A DNA stretch of 64,000 nt from Desulfoluna spongiiphila (GTDB lineage: Bacteria; Desulfobacterota; Desulfobacteria; Desulfobacterales; Desulfolunaceae). A program made the position numbers and the translations under genes. Position 1 is the first letter of the stretch, and every line of letters starts with the position of its first letter. The stretch spans positions 188,738 to 252,737 of the forward strand of contig NZ_FMUX01000007.1 of assembly GCF_900101345.1 (NCBI RefSeq), written 5' to 3'. Below, in pieces: positions 26,258-33,763 of this stretch. Below the pieces are notes generated by a model, which worked only from the letters and a program-made list of their open reading frames with translations, ran no database searches and had not been told where the DNA came from.

Positions 26258-27817
26258 ATGAAACTTTACATCCTGTATACAGGCGGAACCATCGGCTCTG
26301 TGGGCACCCCCCTGTCCCCCATGTCCGGCGCCGATTTCAAAACGGCCTTCACCGCCAATGTGACGCCCATGATCACAGGCCAGACCTCCATCACAGAGGT
26401 GGACATCGCCTACTTCGACCAGACCCTGGACAGCACCAACATGCAGCCCTCGGGCTGGGTGATGATCGCCCAGGCCATCTTCGACAACTACAAGGACTAC
26501 GACGCCTTTCTGGTGCTCCACGGCACCGACACCATGGCCTGGACCTCTTCGGCCCTCTCCTTCCTGCTTCCCGGGACCACAAAACCCATCACCGTGACGG
26601 GCTCCCAGCTTCCCCTGTTCATCCAGGAAGGAGACGACCCGGCGGCGTACCCCTTTCTCTTCAACACCGATGCCCTGCGCAACGTGCTGGGCAGCGTGCA
26701 GTTCCTCACCATGGGGGTCAACGAGGTGTGTCTCTACTTTGCCGACTACCTCTATCGCGGCAACCGGGTCGTCAAGACCAACGCCAGTGAATTTGTGGCC
26801 TTTTCCTCGCCCAACTACCCGGCCCTGGGAGAGTTCGGTATCCTGCCCACCCTCTACAACCAGTTCCTCCTGCCGCTGCCGGGATCCAACTCCCTGGAGG
26901 CCAACTACGAGCAGGTGGGTGCGGACCTTGCCACCATCACCGCCAACATCACCAGCAAATCGGTCATCCAGTTCCTCATTTTTCCGGCCTACTACAACGA
27001 AGACACCGGTGGGGACCCGTCCCTCCTGACCTCCATGCTCACCCAGCTGAGCCAGGTCTCCCCGCCCCTTGCCGGGATCATCTTCGAATCCTACGGAGAG
27101 GGCAACATCCCCAGCTACCAGACCATGCAGACCCTCTTGGGGGACATGCACTCGGACGGCATCATCCTGGTGGACTGCACCCAGGTGCTGGCCGGAGACG
27201 TCAACTACAACGCCTATGCCACCGGGGCCTGGCTCAAGGAGGCCGGTGTGATCAGCGGCCACGACATGACCCCCATCGCCGGCCTTGCAAAGCTCGTCGT
27301 CCTCCTTGCCAGGGATCCTTCCATGGCCATGGCCGATGTGGAGAACCTCATGGGCCAGAGCCTTGCAGGCGAGCTCACCCCCTACTACGCCATCTCAGGC
27401 TACCAGAACGCATACCTGGCACCGGGGGAGAACCTCTTCTCCATCAACGGCAACTACCAGTTCCAGAACACCACCGACGGCACCCTGGCGCTGTACGACG
27501 TCACGGATGCCTCCAACCCCACCCTGATCTGGTCCCAGGATATGGGCGCACAGGGCAGGCTGGTGATGCAGTCCGACAACAACCTGGTCTTCTACGACAT
27601 GAGCCACACCCCGCTGTGGGCCACGAACACAGCCGCCATCGGCCACAACGCCTACCTCCAGCTCGGAAACGACGGCTCCCTGGCCCTGTACAACATGGAC
27701 ACGGATGAGGTGTTCTACACCATCTATGCCCCGAGCACCGAAGCCGCCCCCATGGCCGATGCGGTGCCCACCGCACCTGAAATCCTGCTGCTGTCCACCC
27801 TGGCCCGCAGGCGATGA
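26258..27817 (+). CDS. Asparaginase-family amidohydrolase fused to a bulb-type (mannose-binding) lectin domain
   Basis: 519 residues. Residues 1 to about 345 are a type I asparaginase: LYTGGTIGS with the nucleophilic Thr, HGTDTMAWTSSALSFLLPG with the second Thr and Asp, and VTGSQLPL. Residues about 390-495 repeat the pattern of B-lectins (NLFSINGNYQF, DGTLALYDV, GRLVMQSDNNLVFYD, PLWATNT, YLQLGNDGSLALYNMD), with QSDNNLVFYD matching the QxDxNxVxY sugar-binding site. There is no signal peptide. Such a fusion is unusual: ordinary asparaginases are about 330 residues. The lectin could target the amidase to a glycan or glycoprotein. Whether the substrate is free asparagine is open. Confidence 0.85.
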   Translation: MKLYILYTGGTIGSVGTPLSPMSGADFKTAFTANVTPMITGQTSITEVDIAYFDQTLDSTNMQPSGWVMIAQAIFDNYKDYDAFLVLHGTDTMAWTSSALSFLLPGTTKPITVTGSQLPLFIQEGDDPAAYPFLFNTDALRNVLGSVQFLTMGVNEVCLYFADYLYRGNRVVKTNASEFVAFSSPNYPALGEFGILPTLYNQFLLPLPGSNSLEANYEQVGADLATITANITSKSVIQFLIFPAYYNEDTGGDPSLLTSMLTQLSQVSPPLAGIIFESYGEGNIPSYQTMQTLLGDMHSDGIILVDCTQVLAGDVNYNAYATGAWLKEAGVISGHDMTPIAGLAKLVVLLARDPSMAMADVENLMGQSLAGELTPYYAISGYQNAYLAPGENLFSINGNYQFQNTTDGTLALYDVTDASNPTLIWSQDMGAQGRLVMQSDNNLVFYDMSHTPLWATNTAAIGHNAYLQLGNDGSLALYNMDTDEVFYTIYAPSTEAAPMADAVPTAPEILLLSTLARRR

Positions 27818-27825
27818 CAATCAAG

Positions 27826-27856
27826 CCCCCGGTGACGGCTTTTTACCGGGGGTTTT
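27826..27856 (+). terminator. Intrinsic terminator after the asparaginase-lectin gene
   Basis: Stem CCCCCGGT (27826-27833) with ACCGGGGG (27845-27852), followed by TTTT. Confidence 0.75.
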
Positions 27857-27877
27857 GACCGTTGTACCCGGCATTTT

Positions 27878-27928
27878 CCCCGGGTCCGGGCATGTTGCTC
27901 CCGGATCCCGGGGCCCCGTTTTTTTTTC
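27878..27928 (+). terminator. Second, stronger intrinsic terminator
   Basis: Stem CCCCGGGTCCGGG (27878-27890) pairs with 27900-27913 with one bulge, nine-base loop, and ten T at 27919-27928. Two terminators in a row split the four-gene cluster into two transcripts unless read-through occurs. Confidence 0.85.
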
Positions 27929-27958
27929 CGCCCACGCCAACCATGAAAGGAGACCCCC

Positions 27959-28834
27959 ATGTGCACCATTGGAACCGTGTTTGACGCATCCGTTGTCCGA
28001 TCCTTCAAGCAGTGCGACCTCACCGACCCCACCACCTTTTATCCCCCGGAAGAACGGCAGGGAAAAGCCGGAACCTACCTGGCCCTCACCCGCCTGGGCA
28101 GGCCGGGTCTGTGGGCCGGGGGCAATACGAGCGGCGTTACCTTCACCGCCGCGGACAACTACACGCGTGAACTCACGGCACGACAGAGCAACTCCCCCTT
28201 CCGCCTGGTCCGCACCAACACCTACCAGGGGTCGAACAGCTCCGTGGACTCGTTGTTCCTGGCCTACGAAAAGGCCGTGGCCGATTACGACAACGCCCAG
28301 GACGCCGCCAACTCCCTGGCGGATTTTTACTTAAACGGCGACGCCGAACACCCGGGGCCCTTTGAGTCAGCAGACATCGCCATGTTCTCCGACACAAGCC
28401 AGGCTGTTTACATGGAGTACTCCCCCGTCGGCAACTTTAAATTCAACGGCCTGGGCGATGTGGTCGGCCAGACCGGGAACCCCGAGGTCCTGACCCTCTC
28501 CCCCAAGGCCGATTATTTTGCCAACACCAACAACTGCCGCCTCTTCAACACGTCCGTCACCTACCCCATGAACCTGAGCACCTTCCTGCGCCTGGAACGG
28601 GCCGAGCGGTTGTTGCTGATCCAACCCAACCACGACGGCATCCACAAGCTCCTGCGGGATCAGTACTTCGGCGAAACCGAGCTATCGATCTGCCGGGTCG
28701 CAGTCAAGCCCGGTGAGTTCTACACCCAGGCCTCGGTGATCTTCAGCACCCAGGAAAACGGCCTGATGTGCGAATACGTGATCAACGGCAACCCCCGCAC
28801 CAAACCGTGGCAAACCATGACCATCACCAAATAA
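27959..28834 (+). CDS. Putative Ntn-hydrolase (N-terminal Cys; choloylglycine/NRDE-like)
   Basis: 291 residues; the ATG is followed directly by Cys (MCTIGTVFDA), so removal of Met would expose an N-terminal Cys nucleophile. The stretch LTRLGRPGLWAGGNTSGVTF has the RxGxPG(L/V)WxGxNxxGV look of acyl-transferring Ntn hydrolases, with Arg and Asn in the expected places. FLRLERAERLL and the C-terminal EYVINGNPRTKPW are further conserved-looking blocks. There is no signal peptide. Family placement is by pattern, not by search. It starts behind a double terminator with AAGGAG upstream and is followed 13 bases later by the deamidase-like gene. Confidence 0.6.
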   Translation: MCTIGTVFDASVVRSFKQCDLTDPTTFYPPEERQGKAGTYLALTRLGRPGLWAGGNTSGVTFTAADNYTRELTARQSNSPFRLVRTNTYQGSNSSVDSLFLAYEKAVADYDNAQDAANSLADFYLNGDAEHPGPFESADIAMFSDTSQAVYMEYSPVGNFKFNGLGDVVGQTGNPEVLTLSPKADYFANTNNCRLFNTSVTYPMNLSTFLRLERAERLLLIQPNHDGIHKLLRDQYFGETELSICRVAVKPGEFYTQASVIFSTQENGLMCEYVINGNPRTKPWQTMTITK

Positions 28835-28847
28835 GGAGACCAGAGCC

Positions 28848-29663
28848 ATGTTGACTCTCAAACGCACCGACTCCGCCCCCACCACGACCCTTCCCGAAGG
28901 GTTTCACTACGTCAGCCAGGACAACTACTGCCTGGTTCGCCTCAACGACACAGACAAAAAATATCTCTACTCGGACAGCGCCACCTCCTGCATCATCGTG
29001 GTCATGGCCGGTCGCAACGCCGATGACCAGGAGATCGTCATGCTCAGCCACCTCTCCCGCAAGGTGCGCTACGACTACTTCTTCAACCTGGTGGGGGCCC
29101 ATTTCGTGGGGCCGGTCCACATCTGGGGCCAGGGGGGCAACCCGCCCCTGGCCGAGGCATCCAACGACAACACCCACACCCTCATGGGGTGGCTCATGAC
29201 CCACTCTCTGGACAATTTCCGGTACAACATCCCGGCGGACAAGCCGAGCTGGTGGGTGGAACAGGTCACCCTCAGCCTGGGCCAGGGCGATCCCAACGAA
29301 TGTCACCGGGACGACTTTGGGGTGGACTTAACCACCATGAAGGTCAGCAACCAGGCCTTTGACCTTACGTCCGAACAGCGGGATCCCACCGGGGGCGTCC
29401 AGACCCTCTTTGCCGTCTTCGGCATGAAGATCTACCCGCCGGTGTGGCTCTGGAAGTCCACACGCACTTTTGACGACGCCCTCATCTCCCGCCTGGTGAA
29501 CGCCGCCAACCAGGACAACTGGACCCAGATCCTCACCATGACCGACGAGGAGATCCTCCACACCTACTCCAGCACCCCCGAGTGGGAGGTGCCGTGGTTC
29601 GTGGACACCCTAAAGGAGTCGGCGCAGTTTGTGGATAATTGGAACAAGACCCACGGAGGGTAA
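28848..29663 (+). CDS. Unknown protein with CheD/CNF-like Cys-His deamidase pattern
   Basis: 271 residues, no signal peptide or membrane segment. Near residue 45, SATSCIIVVMAG is followed 20 residues later by MLSHLSRKVR. A Ser/Thr-rich loop ending in Cys on a beta strand, then a His about 20 residues on, is the catalytic layout of the CheD, CNF1 and BLF1 glutamine deamidases. The rest (FVGPVHIWGQGGNPP, WVEQVTLSLGQGDPNECH) matches nothing I know. The deamidase idea is inference from that one motif. AAGGAGA precedes the ATG. It ends three bases before the convergent metal ATPase. Confidence 0.5.
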   Translation: MLTLKRTDSAPTTTLPEGFHYVSQDNYCLVRLNDTDKKYLYSDSATSCIIVVMAGRNADDQEIVMLSHLSRKVRYDYFFNLVGAHFVGPVHIWGQGGNPPLAEASNDNTHTLMGWLMTHSLDNFRYNIPADKPSWWVEQVTLSLGQGDPNECHRDDFGVDLTTMKVSNQAFDLTSEQRDPTGGVQTLFAVFGMKIYPPVWLWKSTRTFDDALISRLVNAANQDNWTQILTMTDEEILHTYSSTPEWEVPWFVDTLKESAQFVDNWNKTHGG

Positions 29664-29666
29664 GCC

Positions 29667-31502
29667 TTACTTTGCATACCTCAGTGACGCGGCCAGGCCC
29701 ACCACCAGGATGGAGCCGATGTTGTGGGCCACGGCCCCCAGGATGGGTGTGAGCACCCCGGCAAAACCCAGGAGCACGGCCACGAGGTTGATGCCGAAGC
29801 TCAGGGCGATGTTGGCCTTGATGGTGCGGCTCATCCTGCGGCTGAGGTCCACGAGAAAAGGGAGGGTCTCCAGCCGGTCGTTCATGAGCACGATGTCGGC
29901 GGTCTCAAGGGCCACGTCCGATCCGCGAAGCCCCATGGCAATACCGGTGTCGGCGGCTTTCAGGGCCGGGGCGTCGTTGACCCCGTCCCCGACGAAGATC
30001 AGGCCGGAGCCCTCCCGCGCGTCAATAAGACCCAGCTTCTCATGGGGCTTGCACCCGGCGTGCCACCGTGAAATCCCCACCTGGTCTGCCAGGCGGCGGA
30101 CCGCCGGTCCCCGATCCCCTGAAAGGATACGGACATCGGTAAGGCCCTTTGCCTCCACAGCCCGGATCACCTCCCGCGCCTCGGGGCGCGCCTCATCATC
30201 CATGCCGAGATACCCCCAAAGCTCGCCGTCCACCCGCACCTCTACGGTGGTCAGGCCTGTCTCACCCCTGGCATCGCTGGAGACCACGTCAACCCGTGCG
30301 TCCCCCACCCTGCCAAAAACACCGCGCCCCACCTCGGACTGAATCTCCCGGGCAACGGGCACAGAGCACCCCAAAGCGTTTGCCTTGGCCAGGATCGCAT
30401 GGGCCAGGGGGTGGGCGCTTCCCGTCTCCAGGGCGGCTGCCATGGAAAGGAGATCTTCCGGGCGCCTGTCCCCTTCGGGCAGGATCTCCACCACGGCGGG
30501 CTCGCCCTTGGTCAGGGTGCCGGTCTTGTCAAAATAGAGGGCATCGGCCCCGGCCATGGTCTCCAGGAAACCGCCCCCCTTCACCAGCACGCCCTCTTTG
30601 GCCGCGCGGCTGATGGCAGCCACCGTGGTGACGGGCCCTGCCAGCAGAAAGGAACAGGGACACCCCACAATTAGAACCGTGATCGCCCGGGAGATCTCCC
30701 CGGTGACAAGAAGGGCCAACACGGCACTGGCCAGGATCACCGGGGTAAACCACTTGGCGTATTCATCCACGATGCGAGCGCTCCGGGTCTTGGACGATTC
30801 GGCAGCCTGGATCATCTGGACGATCTTCCCGAAGGTGGAGTCCTCCCCCACGCGCACCGCCTCCACGGTGATAAACCCGTCCACACAGGTGGTTCCGGCA
30901 AACACCTCGTCCCCTTGACGGCGACTCACCGGGATGGACTCCCCGGTGATGGCGGCCTCGTCCACGGAGGTGGCCCCCTGGCGAATCACACCGTCCACAG
31001 CGATGGTCTCGCCGCTTCGCACCACCAGCAGGTCCCCTGCACGGATGGAGTCCACCTTTACCTGTACTTCGCCCCCATCCCTTGAAAGGGTTGCCGTGGC
31101 CGGGGTCATCTCCACCAGCTCCTCGATGGCATGGCGGGCGCTGTCGCTCACCGCCTCTTCAATGAGAGCCCCCACCACCATGATGGCGCTGACCACAGCG
31201 GCCTCAAGGTAATTTCCCGTGAGCATGCAGGCGATGATGGCGATGCTCACCAGCTCGTCCACGTTCACCTCTCGGGCCATGGCCCCCTTGACCGCATCGA
31301 CAATGATGGGGAGCCCATTAAGGGCCACCGACACGATCAACACCAGGTCCCTCAGACTCAGGGAGGCCACCAGCCCTGTGTTGCTAACCATCCCCGTCAG
31401 AAGGGCCACCGGGATCAAAAATGCCCCGCCCGCCACACGGTAAAAATCCGATGATTTGAATATCTCCTGATACACATTGAGTTTTGCATACCTGCCGATC
31501 AT
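29667..31502 (-). CDS. Heavy-metal P1B-type ATPase
   Basis: 611 residues. The CPC metal motif in the membrane (VGCPCSFLLAGPV), phosphorylation site DKTGTLTKGEP, HP locus (GSAHPLAHAIL) and hinge GDGVNDAPALKAAD are all present. There is no N-terminal heavy-metal-associated domain and only a short leader before the first membrane helix. The last helix pair has AHNIGSILVV rather than the Asp-containing motif of CadA/ZntA or the Met/Ser motif of CopA, so metal specificity is uncertain. It exports metal ions from the cytoplasm at the cost of ATP. It stands alone; no metalloregulator gene is adjacent. Confidence 0.93.
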   Translation of the reverse strand: MIGRYAKLNVYQEIFKSSDFYRVAGGAFLIPVALLTGMVSNTGLVASLSLRDLVLIVSVALNGLPIIVDAVKGAMAREVNVDELVSIAIIACMLTGNYLEAAVVSAIMVVGALIEEAVSDSARHAIEELVEMTPATATLSRDGGEVQVKVDSIRAGDLLVVRSGETIAVDGVIRQGATSVDEAAITGESIPVSRRQGDEVFAGTTCVDGFITVEAVRVGEDSTFGKIVQMIQAAESSKTRSARIVDEYAKWFTPVILASAVLALLVTGEISRAITVLIVGCPCSFLLAGPVTTVAAISRAAKEGVLVKGGGFLETMAGADALYFDKTGTLTKGEPAVVEILPEGDRRPEDLLSMAAALETGSAHPLAHAILAKANALGCSVPVAREIQSEVGRGVFGRVGDARVDVVSSDARGETGLTTVEVRVDGELWGYLGMDDEARPEAREVIRAVEAKGLTDVRILSGDRGPAVRRLADQVGISRWHAGCKPHEKLGLIDAREGSGLIFVGDGVNDAPALKAADTGIAMGLRGSDVALETADIVLMNDRLETLPFLVDLSRRMSRTIKANIALSFGINLVAVLLGFAGVLTPILGAVAHNIGSILVVGLAASLRYAK

Positions 31503-32151
31503 AGCGTTTCCTCTTTTTCGCGGTCTGTTCTGTCTCTATTATCTATGTCCTCATCACATGCATGTCTTCCGTTCCAGCACCAGAAAAACAAGCCCGGCAC
31601 CCCCTCTCTATACCGGCCATTAATTTGAAGATCAAGTGTTTTGAAAATCAAACTAAAAAAAATCACAGCACCGCACACCCTATCTATAAAGCCCGCCCAA
31701 TCAACACCATACGCCCCCCAGCCGCAAACGCCCCCTGTTCCTTTTCCGGGTCTGACGGCTGACGCCCCCTTGCCCGCCGTCCCCTTCTGCCCTCAAAAAA
31801 CCGCGTTGCCACCTGGCCTCGATTTACTTATGATATATGCTCCTGTGTCCGGCGAATCGCTTTTTGAAAAGTCCATCGTCTTCGCCTTCGGAGACAGGCA
31901 AACCAACCGCAATACCATGACGAAAGGAATTCCCTTGAAGCAGGCTCTCCGCATTATCGGTCCCTATGCGGAGACTTGAAAAGCCAGGGGTAGTTCACCC
32001 AACATAGACAAAGCGGTGCCGTACCTATCGGACATTCGAGACACCCGTTATGCTGTCACATGGTGCGAGGGAACCGATGGTTTCCTGATGATAAGCAAGT
32101 GAGGTTCATTGAACGGCCCACAGATGTTCGTGGCGTTAAGGTATTTTCAAT
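31503..32151. other. Intergenic region, no gene seen
   Basis: 649 bases, AT-richer near 31600-31700. It must hold the promoter of the metal ATPase. Short open frames here are proline-rich and lack ribosome sites. Confidence 0.35.
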
Positions 32152-32376
32152 ATGGTTGAAAAAATCACATTCAATGTATTTGGCAGGATCGTATTGGCCA
32201 TACAAAAAGAAAACACATGGTCGTTGTTCTATTTGGGAGCGGATGGAAAACGCCGCCCTGCAACGGACCTCATTGTGCCCTCATTTATCGACAGCTCTGA
32301 GGTTGATACGTATCTCACTGACCTTTGCCACGAATGGGCCACGGAGAAGCACCCCGACGTTTTCAGGCTGACGTAA
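32152..32376 (+). CDS. DUF7661-like small protein
   Basis: 74 residues: starts VEKITFNVFGRIVLAI and goes on with FYLGADGKRRPATDLIVPSF and YLTDLCHEWATEKHPDVFRL. The pattern FxVFGR...FYLG.(D/E)GKRRP...P...YL.DL.HE.A...HP.V.RL is one I associate with the DUF7661 family of small bacterial proteins; function unknown. There is no convincing Shine-Dalgarno sequence, but the family-like sequence over its full length argues it is real. Confidence 0.65.
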   Translation: MVEKITFNVFGRIVLAIQKENTWSLFYLGADGKRRPATDLIVPSFIDSSEVDTYLTDLCHEWATEKHPDVFRLT

Positions 32377-32806
32377 ACCAGACGCGTTGCCTGCACACAA
32401 AAGCCGCAGTAGGGGAAAAGGCTCTTTCTGCTGGACTTTTTTCAGCCGTCTGTGAGATGTTGTAACAACTTGCAACCGTCCACAATCATACCAAAACACA
32501 TGTAAACCCATCATCACAATCTGTAAAACCGGGGTGTGACCTCGTCCCGTTGGCTCTCAATCAACCTGTGTCCTCGGTTGATGCCCGGTTTCAACACGTG
32601 AAGCGCAAGTATACGATACTCCGATACAACGGGCTGCCATCCCCCCCATGGCATGGGCTCTTCGCCGGCACTGTGCCCGGAAACATCATCTCTGCGGAGA
32701 TGTTCCGCGAGTTTTTCACCCAAAATTTACCCACCGCGCCCCTTTTCGTCAGGGGTAACCGCTCGGCCCCGGAGTATTCCCGGAAGGCCGCAAAAAGGCG
32801 CCGCAT
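32377..32806. other. Intergenic region, no gene seen
   Basis: 430 bases. A small hairpin (GCGGA...TCCGC, about 32693-32709) lies about 100 bases before the methyltransferase gene. Otherwise nothing. Confidence 0.35.
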
Positions 32807-33763
32807 ATGAAACGATGGTTACAGGAAAAGCTGATCTGTCCGGAGTGTGCTCCGGCGGAAAACCCGTTGAGCCTTACCGCCACACGCGAAGAGGGCGACG
32901 ATGTGCTGGAAGGCGAACTAACGTGTCTCTCGTGCCAGAGGACCTACGGGATTGAGGAGGGCGTCGCCGTGTTGCTTCCTGAAAGCAGCATGGATTTGCT
33001 GTCGACCGGTTCAGGGTATAACTCCAAGGCCATGTTGTCCTCCTACTTGTGGAGTCATTTCTCTGAATTTTTCAACGGCACGGATGCCACCGATGCCTAC
33101 AGGACCTGGTCCTCGTATTTTAAGGAAACAGACGGATGGGCCCTTGATATCGGCTGCTCCGTGGGGCGTCTCTCCTTTGAATTGAGTAAAACCCATTCCC
33201 GGGTGGTGGGCATGGACACCTCGCTTTCCTTCATCAAAAAAGCACGGCAGCTGCTGAAGCAAAAACGCCTGGAATTTGAGCTGATTGTCGAAGGCCACAT
33301 GACAGAACAGCGGGGCTGCACGCTGGACCGGGACTGGAACTACGACAGGGTGGAGTTTGTGGTGGCCGATGCCATGGCCCTGCCCTTTCAGCGCACCCTT
33401 TTTTCGACGGCCACCTCCATCAACGTCCTGGAAAAAGTGCCCCAGCCCCTGCACCACCTGGCCAACATCAACCATGTGCTCAAAGATGACAACGCCATGT
33501 TTGTATTCTCCGACCCCTTTTCCTGGGATGAAGGCGTATCAGACCCTGGTGTGTGGCTCAGCGGACGGACGGAGGGGCCATTCACAGGCCGGGGCATCGA
33601 CAATATCAGCCGGCTTATGGCAGGAGACGGCGGGACCTTCCACCCTCCCTTTGAGATACTGGATCAAGGCGATGTGGACTGGAAAATCAGGAAAACAGAA
33701 AATCTCTGGGAGCACATCACGTCCCAGTTTCTCGTCGGTGTCAGACATCAAAACAGGAGATGA
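32807..33763 (+). CDS. SAM-dependent methyltransferase with N-terminal zinc-ribbon-like (Trm112-type) segment
   Basis: 318 residues. The first 55 contain CPEC and CLSC pairs (LICPECAPAENP, LTCLSCQRTYGI) with EEGVAVLLP after them, the look of a Trm112p-like zinc module. The class I methyltransferase fold follows: motif I ALDIGCSVGRLSFELS, the acidic residue in VVGMDTSLSF, and FVVADAMALPF with NVLEKVPQPLHHL. The substrate is unknown. Its stop overlaps the start of the molybdopterin enzyme by four bases, so the two are made together and probably act on one pathway. Confidence 0.88.
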   Translation: MKRWLQEKLICPECAPAENPLSLTATREEGDDVLEGELTCLSCQRTYGIEEGVAVLLPESSMDLLSTGSGYNSKAMLSSYLWSHFSEFFNGTDATDAYRTWSSYFKETDGWALDIGCSVGRLSFELSKTHSRVVGMDTSLSFIKKARQLLKQKRLEFELIVEGHMTEQRGCTLDRDWNYDRVEFVVADAMALPFQRTLFSTATSINVLEKVPQPLHHLANINHVLKDDNAMFVFSDPFSWDEGVSDPGVWLSGRTEGPFTGRGIDNISRLMAGDGGTFHPPFEILDQGDVDWKIRKTENLWEHITSQFLVGVRHQNRR

